Shown piece by piece: positions 5,666-8,090 of a stretch of DNA of 8,090 nucleotides. Below the pieces are notes generated by a model. The model saw only the letters and a program-made list of their open reading frames with translations. It did no database searches and was not told the DNA's origin. Source of the DNA: Campylobacterales bacterium (GTDB lineage: Bacteria; Campylobacterota; Campylobacteria; Campylobacterales; JALSKU01). The position numbers were made by a program, and so were the translations under genes. Where the stretch lies: the NCBI GenBank assembly GCA_027038335.1, contig JALVWI010000249.1, positions 1-8,090 on the forward strand, in the 5' to 3' direction. Position 1 is the stretch's first letter. Each line of letters opens with the position of its first letter.

Positions 5666-7553
5666 AATTTACAGCAGCCTCATATCCCTCTTTGGTTGCT
5701 TCATAGATATTTGCAACATTTTTGGCATCTCCGATAAGTTTATGTGAGATGCCAAGACTCTCCAAATACTCTTTAACACTTTCATCACTTACAAGTCCGG
5801 TAGCAAAAATAACGGTATCAAACTTTGGCATTTTATCGACAACACCGGCTTTTTCATACAAAACCCCATCTTTTTCAAAAGAGAGTATTTTTGTTTTTGT
5901 TAAAATTTTTATATCTTTATCTTTAAGCCTCATCATCATAAGCTTTTTGGTAATAGGCTCCATATCATTGGCTATATCTTCACCTCTTTTAGTGACAACT
6001 ACCTCTTTGCCCCCATTTGCTAGATTTTCTGCCGCTTCCATACCTACCATACCTGCTCCTATGATAAGCACCCTTTTGCCTGATACACTTTTTTGACCTT
6101 TAAAATACTCTAAACTTGTTAGGGTATTTTCATTTTCCATACCTTTTATAGTCGGTACAAACTGCTTTGAACCGTTTGCTACAAAAACTATATCATAACT
6201 TTTAAAGTCAATATTTTCTAAATTTATCCCTGTTTGGATATCTTTAATAACTCTTTTTGCTTTTTTTATCAAACTATCTAACGGTCTTTTCATGCTCTCT
6301 TTACCCTTTGCAAGAGGTGCTAAAAGAAAATTTCCTCCTATATTTTGCTCTTTTTCAAAAAGAGTTACTTTGTCTCCTAGTTTTGTAAGCGTCAAGGCTG
6401 CGGATATTCCAGCGGGTCCTGCTCCTATAACGGCAACTTTTTTTGGATGATTTCTCTTTTTTAAAGGAGCTTTATCTACTTCCGGGTTGATAATACAGCC
6501 CAAGCCTATACCTCTTTTTACATTATATAAACACCCTTGCAGACAATACCCGCAATAATCTATCTCATCATATCTTTTTTGGACTAATTTTTTTATAAGC
6601 TCATTATCAGCTACGATACCTCTTCCAAATGCTACAAAATCAGCTAATTTTTCATCTTCTAATCGCTTTAAAGTCTCAATACTCTCCATCCTACCGACTG
6701 CAACTACCGGCAAATCGCTTATACTTTTTACAGCTTTTAAAACTTCAAAAGGTTTCTCTTTGGGTAAAGCCATGTGAGAGTAGTACCAAGGCGGAGTATC
6801 ACAAGAGTTACCGAAACCGCAATGTATCATATCAAAACCGGCCTCTTTTACAAGGTCAATGATGACTTTATTATCTTTGGGCTGCCAACCTCCCTCTACA
6901 AATTCACTACCGCTAATCCTAGCTGATTTGATAATGCCGTCAGTTTCCCTAAATGCTTCAAGGACTCTTTTTAAAAAGAGAGTTTTATCTTTGCCGTATT
7001 CATCATCTCTTTTGTTGAGTCTTGGAGATAAAAACTGCTGAATAAGTTGCCCATGACCGCATTGCAACTCTATAGCTTCAAATCCAGCCTCTATAGCCTT
7101 TTTAACCGCACTTTTAAAATCCTTGATAATTTCATCTATCTCATCCAAACTCAACTCTTTCGGTGTTAAGCCGCTCATAGGACACATAATAGAACTTGGT
7201 GCTAACGGATCTGTTTTGGTAGCCTTTTTATTCGCTCCTCTTCCTGCATGATTTAAGTGGATTGCGGGGATGCTACCATTATCTTTGATAACTTTTACAA
7301 GTTTTTTTAACTCATCTACACTATTTTTTGTGTGTATATTTATCTGTTTTGGATGCTCTTTTCCGCTTTGTGAGACCGATACCGGCTCTACTATAATGAT
7401 ACCTGCTCCATCTTTTGAAATATTTTCATAATATCTTAAATGCCTATCATTAACCTCCCCTTCAAGTGTTGCATAAGCAGTTTTTATAGGAGCAGCTATG
7501 TATCTATTTTTTAAAACTTTACCTTTTATCTCTATCGGTTTATCAAATATCAT
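5658..7553 (-). CDS. NADH:flavin oxidoreductase, FMN/[4Fe-4S]/FAD, 2,4-dienoyl-CoA reductase-like
   Basis: At 631 residues the protein has the layout of FadH/trimethylamine dehydrogenase-type enzymes, in which NAD(P)H reduces FAD and electrons pass through an iron-sulfur cluster to FMN in a TIM barrel. Residues 1-330 are the old-yellow-enzyme barrel, with HLNHAGRGA (99-107), GHGQLIQQFLSP (166-177), RDDEYG (182-187) and the FMN phosphate loop VAVGRMES...VAFGRG (285-312). The cluster ligands are probably C334, C337, C341 and C353. The FAD Rossmann motif GAGPAG is at 377-382 and the NAD(P)H motif GAGMVG at 499-504. The residue matching the FadH catalytic Tyr (in HGYL/EGYL) is Gln169, so the substrate is probably not a dienoyl-CoA. 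AAGGGGA (7566-7560) precedes the ATG. It stands alone on this strand, convergent with the glycine-zipper gene and divergent from ffh. The substrate cannot be told from sequence. Confidence 0.93.
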   Translation of the reverse strand: MIFDKPIEIKGKVLKNRYIAAPIKTAYATLEGEVNDRHLRYYENISKDGAGIIIVEPVSVSQSGKEHPKQINIHTKNSVDELKKLVKVIKDNGSIPAIHLNHAGRGANKKATKTDPLAPSSIMCPMSGLTPKELSLDEIDEIIKDFKSAVKKAIEAGFEAIELQCGHGQLIQQFLSPRLNKRDDEYGKDKTLFLKRVLEAFRETDGIIKSARISGSEFVEGGWQPKDNKVIIDLVKEAGFDMIHCGFGNSCDTPPWYYSHMALPKEKPFEVLKAVKSISDLPVVAVGRMESIETLKRLEDEKLADFVAFGRGIVADNELIKKLVQKRYDEIDYCGYCLQGCLYNVKRGIGLGCIINPEVDKAPLKKRNHPKKVAVIGAGPAGISAALTLTKLGDKVTLFEKEQNIGGNFLLAPLAKGKESMKRPLDSLIKKAKRVIKDIQTGINLENIDFKSYDIVFVANGSKQFVPTIKGMENENTLTSLEYFKGQKSVSGKRVLIIGAGMVGMEAAENLANGGKEVVVTKRGEDIANDMEPITKKLMMMRLKDKDIKILTKTKILSFEKDGVLYEKAGVVDKMPKFDTVIFATGLVSDESVKEYLESLGISHKLIGDAKNVANIYEATKEGYEAAVNYG

Positions 7554-7591
7554 TTCGATCCCCTTATAGACATTTTAAGTCTTTTTTTAGT

Positions 7592-7597
7592 ATTATA
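7592..7597 (-). promoter_or_regulatory. Likely -10 element for the oxidoreductase gene
   Basis: On the minus strand this reads TATAAT, a perfect consensus, 38 bases before the ATG at 7553. It predicts a leader of about 30 bases that includes the AAGGGGA ribosome binding site. It overlaps a candidate -10 for ffh on the other strand. Confidence 0.5.
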
Positions 7598-7599
7598 AA
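7594..7599 (+). promoter_or_regulatory. Possible -10 element for ffh
   Basis: TATAAA lies 37 bases before the TTG start, after a T-rich stretch (CTTTTTTTAG, 7581-7590) of the kind that replaces the -35 box in Campylobacterota promoters. The two divergent -10 candidates overlap, so RNA polymerase binding could be mutually exclusive. A closer TATAAT at 7619-7624 is less likely because transcription would then begin at about the ribosome binding site. Confidence 0.4.
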
Positions 7600-7625
7600 C
7601 TTTTTTAAGTTAAAATATTATAATC

Positions 7626-7631
7626 AAGGAG
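7626..7631 (+). promoter_or_regulatory. Ribosome binding site for the TTG start of ffh
   Basis: AAGGAG lies 5 bases before the TTG at 7637. No ATG or GTG in frame is near, and the protein encoded from this TTG begins MFGSLTDSF, matching the normal Ffh N-terminus, so the site and homology together fix the unusual start. Confidence 0.8.
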
Positions 7632-7636
7632 TAGTT

Positions 7637-8090
7637 TTGTTTGGTTCATTAACTGATTCTTTTAAAACCGCTATCAATAAAATCCGCTTTGCAGATGACG
7701 ACAAAGCTCTAAAAAAAGCACTTGACAATCTTAAAAAATCCCTTCTAAAAGCTGATGTTCATCATAAAGTAGTGAGAGAACTTATAAAAAATGTCGAGAT
7801 AGAGACTAAAAGAGCCGGAATCGGCAAAGAAAACTTTTTAAAATCACTTGAGAGCAATCTTTTAAAGATACTTGATGTAGGAGGAAAACAGGGATTTGTA
7901 TTTGCTTCAAAACCGCCTACGGTCGTACTAATGACAGGTCTTCAAGGAAGCGGTAAAACTACAACTACGGTAAAACTTGCATATTACTTAAAACTTAGAA
8001 AGAAAAAAGTTCTTATAGCGGCTTGTGACTTGCAAAGATTGGCTGCGGTTGAACAATTGAAGCAACTTTGTGAGCAAAATGAACTTGATT
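7637..8090 (+). CDS. ffh: Signal recognition particle GTPase Ffh (3' end missing)
   Basis: Ffh binds 4.5S RNA and hydrophobic signal sequences on the ribosome and delivers nascent membrane proteins to the FtsY receptor. The 151 complete codons seen here cover the N-terminal four-helix N domain (about 1-85, including AINKIRFADDDKALKKALDN and KADVHHKVVREL) and the start of the G domain. The P-loop GLQGSGKTTTTVKLA (101-115) is intact, and CDLQRLAAVEQL (130-141) is the SRP-GTPase motif that reads DTYRPAAIDQL in many bacteria; the DLQRLAA form is shared with other Campylobacterota as far as I recall. The rest of the G domain and the RNA-binding M domain lie outside the window. Translation starts at TTG, fixed by AAGGAG and by homology. 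In Campylobacter-like genomes rpsP, rimM and trmD often follow, which would be the expectation downstream. Confidence 0.95.
   Translation, partial: MFGSLTDSFKTAINKIRFADDDKALKKALDNLKKSLLKADVHHKVVRELIKNVEIETKRAGIGKENFLKSLESNLLKILDVGGKQGFVFASKPPTVVLMTGLQGSGKTTTTVKLAYYLKLRKKKVLIAACDLQRLAAVEQLKQLCEQNELD

Noticed and set aside
5722..6096. 124-codon plus-strand frame inside the oxidoreductase gene
   Set aside because: It lies opposite the conserved FAD/NAD(P)H domain; the Ser/Leu-rich product is typical of an antisense shadow.
7567..7611. Inverted repeats AGAC/GTCT and AACTT/AAGTT followed by T runs, as terminators
   Set aside because: Stems are only 4-5 base pairs and AT-rich, and they lie at gene starts in a divergent region where no transcript should end.
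7619..7624. TATAAT as the main ffh promoter -10
   Set aside because: Transcription would start at about 7631, removing the AAGGAG ribosome binding site; TATAAA at 7594-7599 leaves a normal leader. Kept only as an alternative.
1..8090. tRNA, rRNA, CRISPR, insertion sequence, integron or phage content
   Set aside because: I found no tRNA-like cloverleaf, spaced repeats, transposase or terminal inverted repeats; gene content and base composition look uniform.

Overview
This AT-rich window looks chromosomal and most likely comes from a member of the Campylobacterota (Epsilonproteobacteria; a free-living Sulfurimonas- or Sulfurovum-like organism or a relative of Campylobacter). The basis is a fliM-fliY pair in which FliY joins a CheC-like domain to a FliN/SpoA domain, a Campylobacter-style MnmA, an Ffh N-terminus of the same type, and the strong A/T bias in codon use. 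I cannot name a genus from sequence alone.

Layout: (1) 1-1902, plus strand: the 3' part of fliM (its 5' end is outside the window), a roughly 175-base gap holding an unreported 51-codon reading frame, then fliY. FliM and FliY belong to the flagellar switch (C-ring). (2) 1903-1976: a short spacer built almost entirely of degenerate 7-base units. (3) 1977-2996, plus: mnmA, the tRNA 2-thiouridylase. (4) 3000-5024, minus: a large thioredoxin-fold DUF255/YyaL-type protein with an apparent signal peptide, converging on mnmA with a 3-base gap. (5) 5025-5122: a divergent promoter region with a perfect 12-base palindrome. (6) 5123-5644, plus: an exported glycine-zipper protein. (7) 5644-5665: a hairpin shared by two converging gene ends. 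(8) 5658-7553, minus: an old-yellow-enzyme type FMN/[4Fe-4S]/FAD oxidoreductase. (9) 7554-7636: a second divergent promoter region. (10) 7637-8090, plus: the 5' part of ffh (signal recognition particle GTPase), starting at TTG and cut by the window end.

Most of this is housekeeping or motility content in ordinary order. There is no sign of a mobile element, CRISPR array, phage or toxin system. The items most worth a second look are the small frame between fliM and fliY that ends in an ATGA overlap with fliY, the heptamer-repeat spacer that replaces a recognisable ribosome binding site before mnmA, the apparently exported DUF255 protein sharing a palindrome-bearing promoter region with an envelope protein, and an OYE-family reductase with Gln at the position of the usual catalytic Tyr.
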